Origin: Massilia sp. UMI-21
GTDB lineage: Bacteria; Pseudomonadota; Gammaproteobacteria; Burkholderiales; Burkholderiaceae_D
Reading direction: 5' to 3'
Length of the DNA: 64,000 nucleotides
Assembly (NCBI GenBank): GCA_015277795.1
Contig: CP063848.1
Span: 682,001-746,000, forward strand
In this document: positions 9,142 to 17,314 of the stretch, piece after piece
Layout: each line of letters starts with the position of its first letter
Position numbering within the stretch: position 1 is the first letter of the stretch
The notes under the pieces: model-generated
Database searches by the model: none
Told to the model about the DNA's origin: nothing
The model's input: only the letters and a program-made list of their open reading frames with translations
Made by a program: the position numbers and the translations under genes

Positions 9142-10503
9142 TTATGCCCGTGGGGCGGTCGGCAGGGCCGGCAGGATGAGGGTCACGGCCAGCCCGCCGC
9201 CGTCGCGGTTGGACAGCGAGATGCGCCCGCCATGGGCCTCGGCGATCTCGCGCGCCAGCGCCAGCCCGAGGCCGGTGCCGCTGCGCTTGGTGGAGTAGAA
9301 GGGTACCAGCGCATTGGTCAGCACGGTGTGGCTCATGCCGCTGCCGCGGTCCAGCACGTCGATGCGCACCGCCTCCTGCATGCGCCGCACGTGCAGCTCG
9401 ACGTCCTCCGGCTTCGATCCGGATTCGTGGGCGTTCTTGATCAGGTTGAGCAGGGCCTGCTCCATCTGGGCGGCGTCGATCCAGGCCGGCGCCGAGGGCA
9501 GCTCACCCGACAGTTGGAAGGGCACCTGGTCGGCCAGGCGGTCCACGAAGACCTGCCAGGGCACCGCGTCGAGGCGCGGCGTGGGCAGCTTGGCGAAGCG
9601 GGCATAGCCCAGGATGAAGGTTTCGAGGTGGCGGGTGCGCTCGCCGATGGTCTGCAGGATCTGCGGCAGGCGCTCGGTCTGGCCGCGCCGCACCAGTTCC
9701 GCGCCCGAGTGCGCGAGCGAGGCCAGCGGGGCCAGCGAATTGTTCAGTTCATGGCTGATCACGCGGATCACCTTTTTCCAGGTCTGCACTTCCTGGCGCC
9801 GCAACTCGGTGGTGAGGTGGCGCAGCAGCAGCAGTTCGTGGCGCCGGCCGTTCAGGGTGAAGCTGCTGCGCGCCAGGTGATAGACCTCTTCGTCTTCGGA
9901 TTCGCCGGCGGTGAACAGGCCGTCGCCGCCGCGCGCCAGCGCGTCCTTCAGGGCCGGGGCCGCGCTCTCGAGGATGGCGCCCAGGCCGTGCCCTTCGAGC
10001 TTGCGGCCTTCGGACAACAGCTGGCGCGCCGCCAGGTTGGCATAGACGATGGTGCCGGCATTGGCGGAAAAATCGGTCACCAGCAGCATCGCCACCGGCG
10101 TGTTCTGGACCATGGTGTCGAGCAGCAGCTCGCGCTGCACCAGGCCGAGGCGCTGTTCGCGCAGCACCTGTCCCAGGTCGTTGTGGGCGGCGATCAGGTC
10201 GGCCAGCTCGTCGTTCTGCGGCCAGTGCAGGCTGAAGGAAAAGTCGCCGTCGCGGTAGCTCGCCACGGTGCCCTCGAGGGCGCGGAACAGCGACAGGATC
10301 GGCTGGATCTGGGAGCGGATGGTGATGATGGCGATCGGGACGATCGCCAGCAGGCAGGCCAGGAACACCAGCACCGGACGCTCGGGGAAGACGTGGTCCA
10401 GCCCGAGCGCGATCAGCATGCCCAAGGCCAGCAGGGTGCCGACCAGCGCCGACCAGCGCGTCACCAGCGAGAGCCGGAAGCGCCGGCGCGCTCCCTTGCT
10501 CAT
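9142..10503 (-). CDS. NtrY-like membrane sensor histidine kinase
   Basis: 453 residues. Two transmembrane segments near 18-36 and 43-62 with almost no periplasmic loop, a HAMP-like linker, a PAS-like region (about 125-225), then an H-box ISHELNN with phospho-acceptor His251. The ATPase domain shows the N-box LLNLIKNAHESG, DRGSGM and GTGLGLALA. Its ATG overlaps the stop of the sigma-54 activator by four bases (ATGA), so the two are a cognate pair. The reading frame stays open far upstream, inside the regulator, but that extension is a codon-bias shadow. As the last gene of the exporter operon it probably senses a membrane or envelope signal and controls export through its partner. Confidence 0.9.
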   Translation of the reverse strand: MSKGARRRFRLSLVTRWSALVGTLLALGMLIALGLDHVFPERPVLVFLACLLAIVPIAIITIRSQIQPILSLFRALEGTVASYRDGDFSFSLHWPQNDELADLIAAHNDLGQVLREQRLGLVQRELLLDTMVQNTPVAMLLVTDFSANAGTIVYANLAARQLLSEGRKLEGHGLGAILESAAPALKDALARGGDGLFTAGESEDEEVYHLARSSFTLNGRRHELLLLRHLTTELRRQEVQTWKKVIRVISHELNNSLAPLASLAHSGAELVRRGQTERLPQILQTIGERTRHLETFILGYARFAKLPTPRLDAVPWQVFVDRLADQVPFQLSGELPSAPAWIDAAQMEQALLNLIKNAHESGSKPEDVELHVRRMQEAVRIDVLDRGSGMSHTVLTNALVPFYSTKRSGTGLGLALAREIAEAHGGRISLSNRDGGGLAVTLILPALPTAPRA

Positions 10504-11837
10504 GCCGGCCTGGCGATGCCGAGCCGTTCCATGCGCCGGTACAGGGCCTGGCGCGACAGGCCCAGCTCGGCGGAGGCCTGCGCCACCACGCCGCCGGCGC
10601 GCGCCAGCGCCTGCACGATGGCGTCGCGGTCGGGCTCGGAATCGGAGGATTGCGCCAGCGTCGGGGCCAGCGGCAAGCCCAGATCGAGCGCCTTGATGAG
10701 ATCTCCCTGCGCCAGCAGGCTGGCGCGCGCCATCACGTTCTTCAGTTCGCGCACGTTGCCGGGCCAGGCGTGGGCCAGCAGCGCGCTTTCGGCCGACGGG
10801 TGCAGGGTCTTCCCGCGCAGGAAGCTCACGGCCAGCGGCAGGATGTCGCCCGGGCGCGCGCTCAGGGGCGGCAGGCGCAGTTCGATCACGTTGAGGCGGT
10901 AGAACAGGTCTTCGCGGAAGGTGCCGGCGCGGATCATGGCGCCCAGGTCGGCGTTGGTGGCGCTGATCACACGCACCTTCACCTGGCGTTCGCGGTTGGA
11001 GCCGAGCCGTTCGAAGCGCCCGGTTTCCAGCACCCGCAGCAATTTCATCTGGCCGGCCAAGGGCAGGTTGCCGATCTCGTCCAGAAACAGGGTGCCGCCG
11101 TCGGCCGCCTCGAACTTGCCTTCGCGCGCTTTCGAAGCGCCGGTGTAGGCGCCGGCGTCGGCCCCGAACAGCTCTGCCTCGATCAGTTCCGAGGGCAGTG
11201 CGCCGCAATTGAGCACCACGAAGGGGCCGTCGGCCACCTGCGAATTGGCCTGGATGATCTCGGCGATGCGCTCCTTGCCGGTGCCGTTCGGACCGGTGAT
11301 GAGCACCGGTACGTCGGCGCGCGCCACCTGGCAGGCCAGGCTCAAGACGCGCTCGGTGGCCGGGTCCTGCCAGACCAGGCCGCGCAGGTCGAAGTGCTGT
11401 TCCAGCTCGCGCCTGGCCTTGCGTTCGCGCTGCAGGCGCTGGCCCAGGGCGCGGTTGGCCTGGCCCAGTTCGATCAGGTTGGTCACCGTGGTGAGCAGGC
11501 GCTCGTCGTGCCAAGGCTTGGACAGGTAGTCGGCGGCGCCGGCCTTGATCAGCTCCACCGCGGCGTCGAGGTGGGTCCAGGCGGTCAACAGGATCACCGG
11601 CAGGTCGGGGTGGCGCCGGCGGATCTCGCGGAACAGCACCACGCCTTCTTCGCCGGACGTGGTGTCGGCCGTGAAGTTCATGTCCTGGATGACCAGGTCG
11701 ACCTGCTCGCGCCCGAGGATGTCCAGTCCTTCCTCGGGCGACGCCGCGCTCAGGGAGGCGATGTCGTGGAGGGAGAACAGGACGTCGAGCGCGATGGCGA
11801 CCGCGGCGTTGTCGTCGATGATCAGTACGGTGGGCAT
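10500..11837 (-). CDS. Sigma-54-dependent NtrC-family response regulator
   Basis: 445 residues in three domains. The receiver has the acidic pair Asp8/Asp9, phosphorylation site Asp52 and Lys107 in the SKPW motif. The AAA+ domain has Walker A GPNGTGKE (182-189), the sigma-54 contact loop GAYTGA (229-234, a Phe-to-Tyr variant of GAFTGA), Walker B GGTLFLDEIGN and the arginine-finger region FREDLFYRLNV. A Fis-type helix-turn-helix closes the protein (AQASAELGLSRQALYRRMERL). It is the fifth gene of an operon whose first gene is preceded by a sigma-54 promoter and a cluster of inverted half-sites, so it very likely activates its own operon. Confidence 0.93.
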   Translation of the reverse strand: MPTVLIIDDNAAVAIALDVLFSLHDIASLSAASPEEGLDILGREQVDLVIQDMNFTADTTSGEEGVVLFREIRRRHPDLPVILLTAWTHLDAAVELIKAGAADYLSKPWHDERLLTTVTNLIELGQANRALGQRLQRERKARRELEQHFDLRGLVWQDPATERVLSLACQVARADVPVLITGPNGTGKERIAEIIQANSQVADGPFVVLNCGALPSELIEAELFGADAGAYTGASKAREGKFEAADGGTLFLDEIGNLPLAGQMKLLRVLETGRFERLGSNRERQVKVRVISATNADLGAMIRAGTFREDLFYRLNVIELRLPPLSARPGDILPLAVSFLRGKTLHPSAESALLAHAWPGNVRELKNVMARASLLAQGDLIKALDLGLPLAPTLAQSSDSEPDRDAIVQALARAGGVVAQASAELGLSRQALYRRMERLGIARPA

Positions 11838-11879
11838 GCGGGCCAGTTTAGCATTAGTTGCTTACTCTCAATTATCAAC

Positions 11880-13112
11880 TTAGGCACTACGGGTCGCCGT
11901 CGCCGGCGAAATGCTCGCCGCGCGCCACGCCGGGCCGTAGGCCGCCAGGATGCCGAGCGCCCAGAACACCACCGCGCCGCCCACCAGGTAGTGGGCCGGC
12001 AGGCGCGCCATCTCGAGCCTGGTCACCAGCAGGTGGTTCAGGCCCAGGCCGAGCAGCACGCCGCCGAACACGCCGGCGCTGGTGATCATGATGTTCTCCA
12101 TGATGAAATAGCGCAGGATGTCGAGCTTGCGCGCACCCAGGGCGCGGCGCACGCCGATCTGCTTGCGGCGCTGGGTCACCCACAGGCTGGCCATGCCGAC
12201 GATGCCCGAGCAGGTGATCAGCAGGAGCAGCACGCTCACCATGATCAGCATCCACGACAGCGTGACGTCGCCGCGGTAGCGCCTGGTGCGGTCTTCCTCG
12301 ACGGTCTTGGCTTCCAGGATCATCGGCGTGGCCGAGGACTTGCGCAGCGCCGCCTCGGCTTCCTTCATCACGCGGTCGCGCTGGCCCGCTTCGGCGCGGA
12401 TGGCGTACAGGACGCCGGGGTTGCCGTACAGGCGCGCCGGGACCAGGGCCGCCCACTCACCGCGTTCGCCCACGTCGCCGTGGGCCGACTGCAGCCGTTC
12501 GACCACGCCGACCACCTGCGCGCCCTGGGCCTGCTCGCCGGTGCCGAAGTACATGGTCTTGCCGATCGCCGAGCCGCCCGGCCACAGCTTGTCGGCCAGC
12601 GCTTTCGTGATGATCAGTTGCTTGGGCAGGTCGCGGCTTTCGTTCTCGTTGACGTCGACCAGTTCCTGGGGCAGGAAGTCGCGGCCTTCGACCAGGCGCA
12701 GGCCGAAGGTCTTGACCAGCGAGTCGCCGGAGATGTACACCGAGGCCAGTGCGCTCTCGCGCTCCTGGCGGCGGTCGAGCGCGACGCTGTTGGTGCTGCC
12801 GCTGCCGGAGATCGGCATCTGCGACACGTTCGCCACCGAGACCACGCCCGGCACCGCGCGCAGCACCTCGGCTTCGCGCTTCATGGTGGCGAGCATCTGC
12901 TCGGGACCGTCGCTGTTCAGGTTGCGCACGGTGAAATAGAAGGTGGCGGCTTCATCGAGCAGGCCGGACGGCCGCGCGGCCACCTCACGGCGTTCGTTCA
13001 CGACGTGCAGGGCGTTGGCCAGGATCGCCAGGCTCAGCGCGACCTGCAGCGCGACCAGGATCGGGCCGGTCTTGTTGCGCATCAGCGCGGACAGGATGGG
13101 GCGGATTTCCAT
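11880..13112 (-). CDS. ABC transporter permease, FtsX/MacB type
   Basis: 410 residues: one N-terminal transmembrane helix (about 18-38), a large periplasmic MacB-PCD-like domain, then three C-terminal helices forming the FtsX domain (WMLIMVSVLLLLITCSGIVG; RRKQIGVRRALGARK, the conserved cytoplasmic coupling segment; and AGVFGGVLLGLGL, VFWALGILAAYGPAW). This is the second permease of the exporter; a 19-base gap separates it from the first. The two permeases differ strongly in their periplasmic domains, implying a heterodimer. Such mechanotransmission exporters move peptides, lipids or drugs across the envelope together with an adaptor and an outer-membrane channel. No outer-membrane protein is encoded here. 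Confidence 0.88.
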   Translation of the reverse strand: MEIRPILSALMRNKTGPILVALQVALSLAILANALHVVNERREVAARPSGLLDEAATFYFTVRNLNSDGPEQMLATMKREAEVLRAVPGVVSVANVSQMPISGSGSTNSVALDRRQERESALASVYISGDSLVKTFGLRLVEGRDFLPQELVDVNENESRDLPKQLIITKALADKLWPGGSAIGKTMYFGTGEQAQGAQVVGVVERLQSAHGDVGERGEWAALVPARLYGNPGVLYAIRAEAGQRDRVMKEAEAALRKSSATPMILEAKTVEEDRTRRYRGDVTLSWMLIMVSVLLLLITCSGIVGMASLWVTQRRKQIGVRRALGARKLDILRYFIMENIMITSAGVFGGVLLGLGLNHLLVTRLEMARLPAHYLVGGAVVFWALGILAAYGPAWRAASISPATATRSA

Positions 13113-13131
13113 GATGTGTTTCCTCAGGCGT

Positions 13132-14442
13132 TCATTGCGATTTGAGCTGGATGGCCGGCGTCACCTGGCAGGCGCGCCAGGTCGGCAGCAGGCCGGCCAC
13201 GATGGCGGCGACGATCGACATGACGAAGGTCAGGATCAGCATCTGCCAGTCCATGCGCGCGACCGCCGCCATGCCCTTGCTCTGCATGCCGATCAGCGCC
13301 AGCGCACCGAAGGCCAGCACCAGCCCGAGCACGCCGCCGACCAGGCCGACCACGCCGGTCTCGACCAGGAACTGCCTGAACACGTCGCGGCGCGAGGCGC
13401 CCAGCGCGCGACGGATGCCGACTTCGGTAGCGCGTACCGAGAACTTCGCCAGCAGCAGGCCGACCGTGTTCACCAGGCACAGGACCAGGAAGCCGAAGGC
13501 CAGCCAGGCCGACAGCTTGCTGTCGTTGCCGACGACCTTCAGTTCTTCCATCCACTCGCGCACGTTGTACAGCTTGTTCGGCGCGTTGCGCTTCAGGCGC
13601 CCCAGCTTGCGCTGCTCGCTGGCGTAGTTGTCGAGCCAGGACTGCAGATCGGCGCGCTCGCCGCCGCTCCTGGCCTCGAACCAGAACTGGAGCCAGGTGC
13701 ACTCCGAAGTGAGCAGGTTGGCGAAGCCCGGATCGCGGCTGGAGCTGCAGTTCATGCTGCCGTTGTGGCCCATCTCGTGGCGCAGGGCGGTCGAGAACGG
13801 GATGAAGAATTCTTCGGCCTTGCCGAAGCGGCTGCCGCCGATCAGCTTGTAGTAACGCGGCAGCGGGTTCCAGGTGTCGGTCACGCCGACCACGGTATAG
13901 GGAAAGCCGCCGATCCGGAGCTGCTTGCCAACCGGGTTGACGTCGCCGAACAGCTTCTCGGAGACCTCGCGGCCCAGCACCACCACGTCGGCGGCGCGGG
14001 TGTCGTCGGCATCGAGCCATGGCTGGCCGTACAGGAAAGGCACCTTGAACATCGTGAAGAAGTCGCGCGTCGGCGCCAGGCCCGAGGCGGTGAAGGCCGG
14101 GATGTCGCTGCGCGGCGGCTCGATCGGCTGGAACACGCCGTACATCGCGGTGCGGCGCTCGCCCTGGCCGCTCTTGAGGAAGTTGGCGGCGTCGATATAG
14201 CCCAGCTGGTGGTCATTGGGGCCGTCGCTCGGGGCCCAGCCTTCGACCTGGCCGTTGTCCACGAGCGGCACGAACAGGCGCTCGCTTTTCTCGGGGATCG
14301 GATCGGCCGACATCATGTGCAGGATAGTCAGGGTCGAGACGCTGGCGGCCACGCCGATGGCCAGGGTCAGCACCATCAGGGCGGTCAGCGCGGGATTGCG
14401 GCGCAGGCTGCGCACGCCCAGTTTGAGGTAGTAGGAAAACAT
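13132..14442 (-). CDS. ABC transporter permease, FtsX/MacB type
   Basis: 436 residues with the same architecture as its downstream partner: N-terminal helix after MFSYYLKLGVRSLRRNP, a periplasmic domain from about 45 to 300, and three C-terminal helices around LAFGFLVLCLVNTVGLLLA, EVGIRRALGASRRDVFRQFL (coupling segment), VGLVGGVLGLVLAFGALALI and LILTFVMSIVAAIVAGLLP. It lies 13 bases downstream of the ATPase gene and 19 bases upstream of the second permease, in one transcription unit. The RALGA motif near the cytoplasmic membrane face is diagnostic for the MacB/FtsX superfamily. The substrate is unknown. Confidence 0.88.
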   Translation of the reverse strand: MFSYYLKLGVRSLRRNPALTALMVLTLAIGVAASVSTLTILHMMSADPIPEKSERLFVPLVDNGQVEGWAPSDGPNDHQLGYIDAANFLKSGQGERRTAMYGVFQPIEPPRSDIPAFTASGLAPTRDFFTMFKVPFLYGQPWLDADDTRAADVVVLGREVSEKLFGDVNPVGKQLRIGGFPYTVVGVTDTWNPLPRYYKLIGGSRFGKAEEFFIPFSTALRHEMGHNGSMNCSSSRDPGFANLLTSECTWLQFWFEARSGGERADLQSWLDNYASEQRKLGRLKRNAPNKLYNVREWMEELKVVGNDSKLSAWLAFGFLVLCLVNTVGLLLAKFSVRATEVGIRRALGASRRDVFRQFLVETGVVGLVGGVLGLVLAFGALALIGMQSKGMAAVARMDWQMLILTFVMSIVAAIVAGLLPTWRACQVTPAIQLKSQ

Positions 14443-14455
14443 GGTGCGCCGCTCC

Positions 14456-15166
14456 TTATGCCGACACCGTGGACTTGTCGACCAGGGTCGGGCCCTTGCG
14501 CACCAGGTCCGAGACCTGGCCGTCGATGATGTGGACGTTACGATGGGTGCGCACCGCCAGTTCCGGGTCGTGGGTCACCATCAGGATGGTGGTGCCGGCC
14601 GCGTTGATCTCTTCGAGCAGTTCCATGACGCCGCGCGCCATCTGCGTATCCAGGTTGCCGGTCGGTTCGTCGGCCAGCAGCAGCTTGGGCGAACCGGCCA
14701 GCGCGCGCGCGATCGCCACGCGCTGCTGCTGGCCGCCGGACAGCTCGGCCGGGTAGTGCTTCATGCGCGAGGCCAGGCCGACCTTGGCGAGCGCGTCCTC
14801 GATGCGCTCCTTGCGCTCGGTCTTGTTGAAGCCGCGGTAGCGCAGCGGCACGTCGACGTTGTCGAACAGGTTCAGGTCGGGAATCAGGTTGAAGCCCTGG
14901 AAGATGAAGCCGAGCTTTTCGTTGCGCAGGCGCGAGCGGGCGCTGTCGTCCAGGCCCTGCACGTTGACGCCGTCCAGGATGTACTCGCCCGAGGTGAATT
15001 CTTCCAGCAGGCCGGCGATGTTCAGGAAGCTGGTCTTGCCCGAGCCGGACGGACCGGTCACGGTGACGAATTCACCCTGCTTGACGGCGATCTCGAAGCC
15101 GCGCAGCGCGTGGGTCTCGATCATGTGGGTGCGGTACACCTTGCTCAGGTTGGTCATGCGCAGCAT
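14456..15166 (-). CDS. ABC transporter ATP-binding protein (LolD/MacB class)
   Basis: 236 residues, a single nucleotide-binding domain. Walker A GPSGSGKT, Q-loop FIFQGFNLIPDLNLFDNV, signature LSGGQQQRVAIARAL, Walker B KLLLADEPTGNLD and H-loop MVTHDPELA are all intact. The DEPTGNLD form is typical of LolD/MacB-type exporters that work with FtsX-family permeases. It sits between the adaptor gene (37-base gap) and the two permease genes, and energises them from the cytoplasmic side. Confidence 0.93.
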   Translation of the reverse strand: MLRMTNLSKVYRTHMIETHALRGFEIAVKQGEFVTVTGPSGSGKTSFLNIAGLLEEFTSGEYILDGVNVQGLDDSARSRLRNEKLGFIFQGFNLIPDLNLFDNVDVPLRYRGFNKTERKERIEDALAKVGLASRMKHYPAELSGGQQQRVAIARALAGSPKLLLADEPTGNLDTQMARGVMELLEEINAAGTTILMVTHDPELAVRTHRNVHIIDGQVSDLVRKGPTLVDKSTVSA

Positions 15167-15203
15167 GGGATTCTCCTTGTTGGTATTGGTTTTGGCGCTT
15201 GGC

Positions 15204-16472
15204 TCAGCGATTGATGGAAACGCGTTCGGCGTTCTTGAAGGTATCGGTGCCGGAGACGACCACCTTCTCGCCCGGCTTCAGGCCCGACAGGATCTCGACG
15301 GCGGAAATGCTGGTGGCGCCCAGCTGGATCGGGGTGCGCACGGCGATCCCGTCGCGCACCACATAGGCATGGCGCCCGCCTTCGCTCTCCACGAACGGGC
15401 CGCGCGGCAGCAGCAAGACGTTGGGGCGCTCTTCGATCAGGAGGCGCGCGGTCACGCGCTGGCTCTGGCGCAGGCCGGTGGGCTGCGCGCCGTCGAAGCG
15501 CACGCGCGCCAGCACCTGGTTCTTTACCACCTCGGGCGACAGCGCGGACAGCTTGCCGGTCGCGGTGCCCGAGGGCAGGGTGATTTCGGCGTTGAGCCCC
15601 AGGCCGATGTCGGCAACGTAGGTTTCGGGCACCTCGATCTCGACTTCGAGCTTGGACAGGTCGACCAGGGTCATCAGGGGCGCATTGGCCGCCACCACCA
15701 TGCGGTTCTGGACGTTCAGGGTGCCGATGAAGCCGTCGACCGGCGCGCGCACGGTGAGTTCGTCGACGCGGCGCTGGGCATTGGCCAGCGACAGGCGCTG
15801 GCGTTCCAGCTCGTTGATCTTGGTTTTCAGGGCCAGCTGCACGTCGTCGCTCTCCAGGCTGGCGGCCTGCGAGGCATGGCGCGCGCGGATCTCGGCCGAG
15901 TTCAGGGCGTCCTTGGCTTTCTGGAAGTCGATCTTGGCGATGATGCCGACCTGCGCCACGCTTTCGTAGCGCTCCAGGGTGCGCTGGGCCGACAGGCGAT
16001 CGATCTCGGCGGTGTCGGCTTCCTTCTGCGCCAGCAGCTTCTGCTTGCGCGCCAGGATATGCTGGCGCGCCACCTCGGCCTTGAGCTGCTCGTAGCTCGA
16101 GGTCTCGCGCTTGAGTTCATCGGCCAGGTCGGGCGATTCCAGCACGGCGAGGACGTCACCCCGTTTGACGGTATCGCCGGCGGCGACCTTCAGGTTGACG
16201 GTGGCGGGCGAAGTCGAGTACAGGGTGGGGCTGACGGCGGCGACGATGCGGCCGTTCACCGAGGCGTCGCGCACCAGGGTGCCGCGGGTGACTTCGGCGA
16301 TGCGCAGGCGCGCTTCGCTGACCGAGTGTTCGCTGCTGCTCCAGGCGCCCAGCACGGCGGTGCCCAGGGTCAGGACGGCGATGGCGCCGCCCACCCACAG
16401 CGCGCGGCGCTTGAGCTTGTGGACCGGGGCCGGGGTGAGGACGGCGTCTTGATGTGAGGTGTCGCGGATCAT
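15204..16472 (-). CDS. HlyD/MacA-like periplasmic adaptor of an ABC exporter
   Basis: 422 residues, first gene of the exporter operon. Uncleaved N-terminal membrane anchor (about 25-44), lipoyl half-motifs (PATVNLKVAAGDTVKRGDVLAVLESP and VRAPVDGFIGTL), a long coiled-coil hairpin between them (about 115-240), then beta-barrel and membrane-proximal domains. It bridges the inner-membrane permeases and an outer-membrane channel. The start ATG at 16472 lies about 27 bases downstream of the start site expected from the sigma-54 promoter at 16510-16525. Confidence 0.9.
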   Translation of the reverse strand: MIRDTSHQDAVLTPAPVHKLKRRALWVGGAIAVLTLGTAVLGAWSSSEHSVSEARLRIAEVTRGTLVRDASVNGRIVAAVSPTLYSTSPATVNLKVAAGDTVKRGDVLAVLESPDLADELKRETSSYEQLKAEVARQHILARKQKLLAQKEADTAEIDRLSAQRTLERYESVAQVGIIAKIDFQKAKDALNSAEIRARHASQAASLESDDVQLALKTKINELERQRLSLANAQRRVDELTVRAPVDGFIGTLNVQNRMVVAANAPLMTLVDLSKLEVEIEVPETYVADIGLGLNAEITLPSGTATGKLSALSPEVVKNQVLARVRFDGAQPTGLRQSQRVTARLLIEERPNVLLLPRGPFVESEGGRHAYVVRDGIAVRTPIQLGATSISAVEILSGLKPGEKVVVSGTDTFKNAERVSINR

Positions 16473-16509
16473 GGCATCTTTGGTTGACTACATTCGATGG
16501 CGTAGTCAA

Positions 16510-16525
16510 TGCACGATCCGTGCCA
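16510..16525 (-). promoter_or_regulatory. Sigma-54 (RpoN) promoter of the exporter operon
   Basis: Read on the minus strand: TGGCACG, GATC, GTGCA. The -24 GG and -12 GC dinucleotides are exactly ten bases apart and the -24 element is a perfect TGGCACG; only the first base of the -12 block departs from consensus TTGCA. It lies 37 bases before the adaptor ATG. The operon it would drive encodes a GAYTGA-bearing sigma-54 activator, which supports the call. Confidence 0.85.
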
Positions 16526-16571
16526 GTCAAGCAAGTCCTTGATTTCACAAGGAGTGCCATGCTTGCGTTCG

Positions 16572-16616
16572 CTGTCCGGCCTGTCCGTCACGACAGCGCG
16601 GACAGCGTCCGGACAG
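16572..16616. promoter_or_regulatory. Enhancer-like cluster of inverted half-sites
   Basis: CTGTCCG occurs at 16572-16578 and 16581-16587, and its complement CGGACAG at 16599-16605 and 16610-16616, with a degenerate CGACAG at 16591-16596. This gives two nested dyads centred near 16593, about 70-105 bases upstream of the sigma-54 promoter. Spacing and symmetry suit binding of dimers of an NtrC-family activator, probably the regulator encoded at 10500-11837. Confidence 0.7.
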
Positions 16617-16617
16617 C

Positions 16618-17314
16618 GTGACAAAGCTTGAATATTGGCTGCCGCGCCGCTGGTGCTGGGCCGAGCGCAGCGCGTGGCGCTCGCTGGCGCTGGTCGGCGG
16701 TGTGCATCCCTTGATGCCGGAACCGGTGCCGCTGTCGATCGCGCTGGATAATCAAGGCGCTTTCGTCTCCGGGCAGAACGCCTCCGGCAAAAGCACTTTC
16801 CTGCGCATGGTCGGCCTGAACCTGGTGGCGGCGCGCGCGTTCGGCTTCTGCTACGCGCAGCAGGCGCGCCAGCATGCAGAACGAGGATTCGCTGCTGGGC
16901 GGCGAGAGTCTCTACATGTCTGAGCTGCGCCGGGCGCGCGAACTGCTCGATGCCAGCGGGGCGCCGGCCGGCATCTGCCTGGTCGACGAGGTGTTCCGCG
17001 GCACCAACCACCTCGAATCGGTGTCGGCGGCAAGCGCGGTGCTGGAGTCCCTGTGCGCCCGCGACCTGGTGCTGGTGTCTTCGCACAACCTGGTGCTGGC
17101 CCGGATCCTGGCCGGCAAGCTCGACCCCTTCCGCATCGATACCGCGAGCGGGCGCCCGGTGCTGTTGCCGGGCGTGCTGCGCAACCCGAACGGCATCGCG
17201 CTGCTGGCGACCCAGGGCTTCGGTGCGCAGATCGAGGGCAGGGCGGCCGAGGTGGCGCGCTGGCTCAGCGCGCATTTGGGCGAACCGGCGCCGGCGGAGC
17301 TCAGTAACGCTTGA
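16618..17314 (+). pseudogene. Remnant of a MutS-family mismatch-repair ATPase
   Basis: Only the C-terminal ATPase domain is recognisable, in two frames. Frame one (16618 to about 16870) has the Walker A SGQNASGKSTFLRMVG and GLNLVAARAFGFCYAQQAR. Frame two (about 16874-17314) continues with MQNEDSLLGGESLYMSELRR, the Walker B region ICLVDEVFRGTN and the SSHNLVLA switch. At the junction the short segment that normally joins CYA-x-xAR to SMQNEDSLLGG is missing and the frame shifts, so a small deletion broke it. The N-terminal several hundred residues are absent. Its 3' end overlaps the convergent transferase gene by 14 bases. Non-functional; probably left by a rearrangement at the exporter operon control region. 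Confidence 0.85.

Noticed and set aside
10504..11514. Upstream extension of the sensor kinase frame through the regulator gene
   Set aside because: The extension is Arg/Pro/Ala-rich shadow coding inside the clearly real regulator; the kinase starts at the ATGA overlap at 10503.
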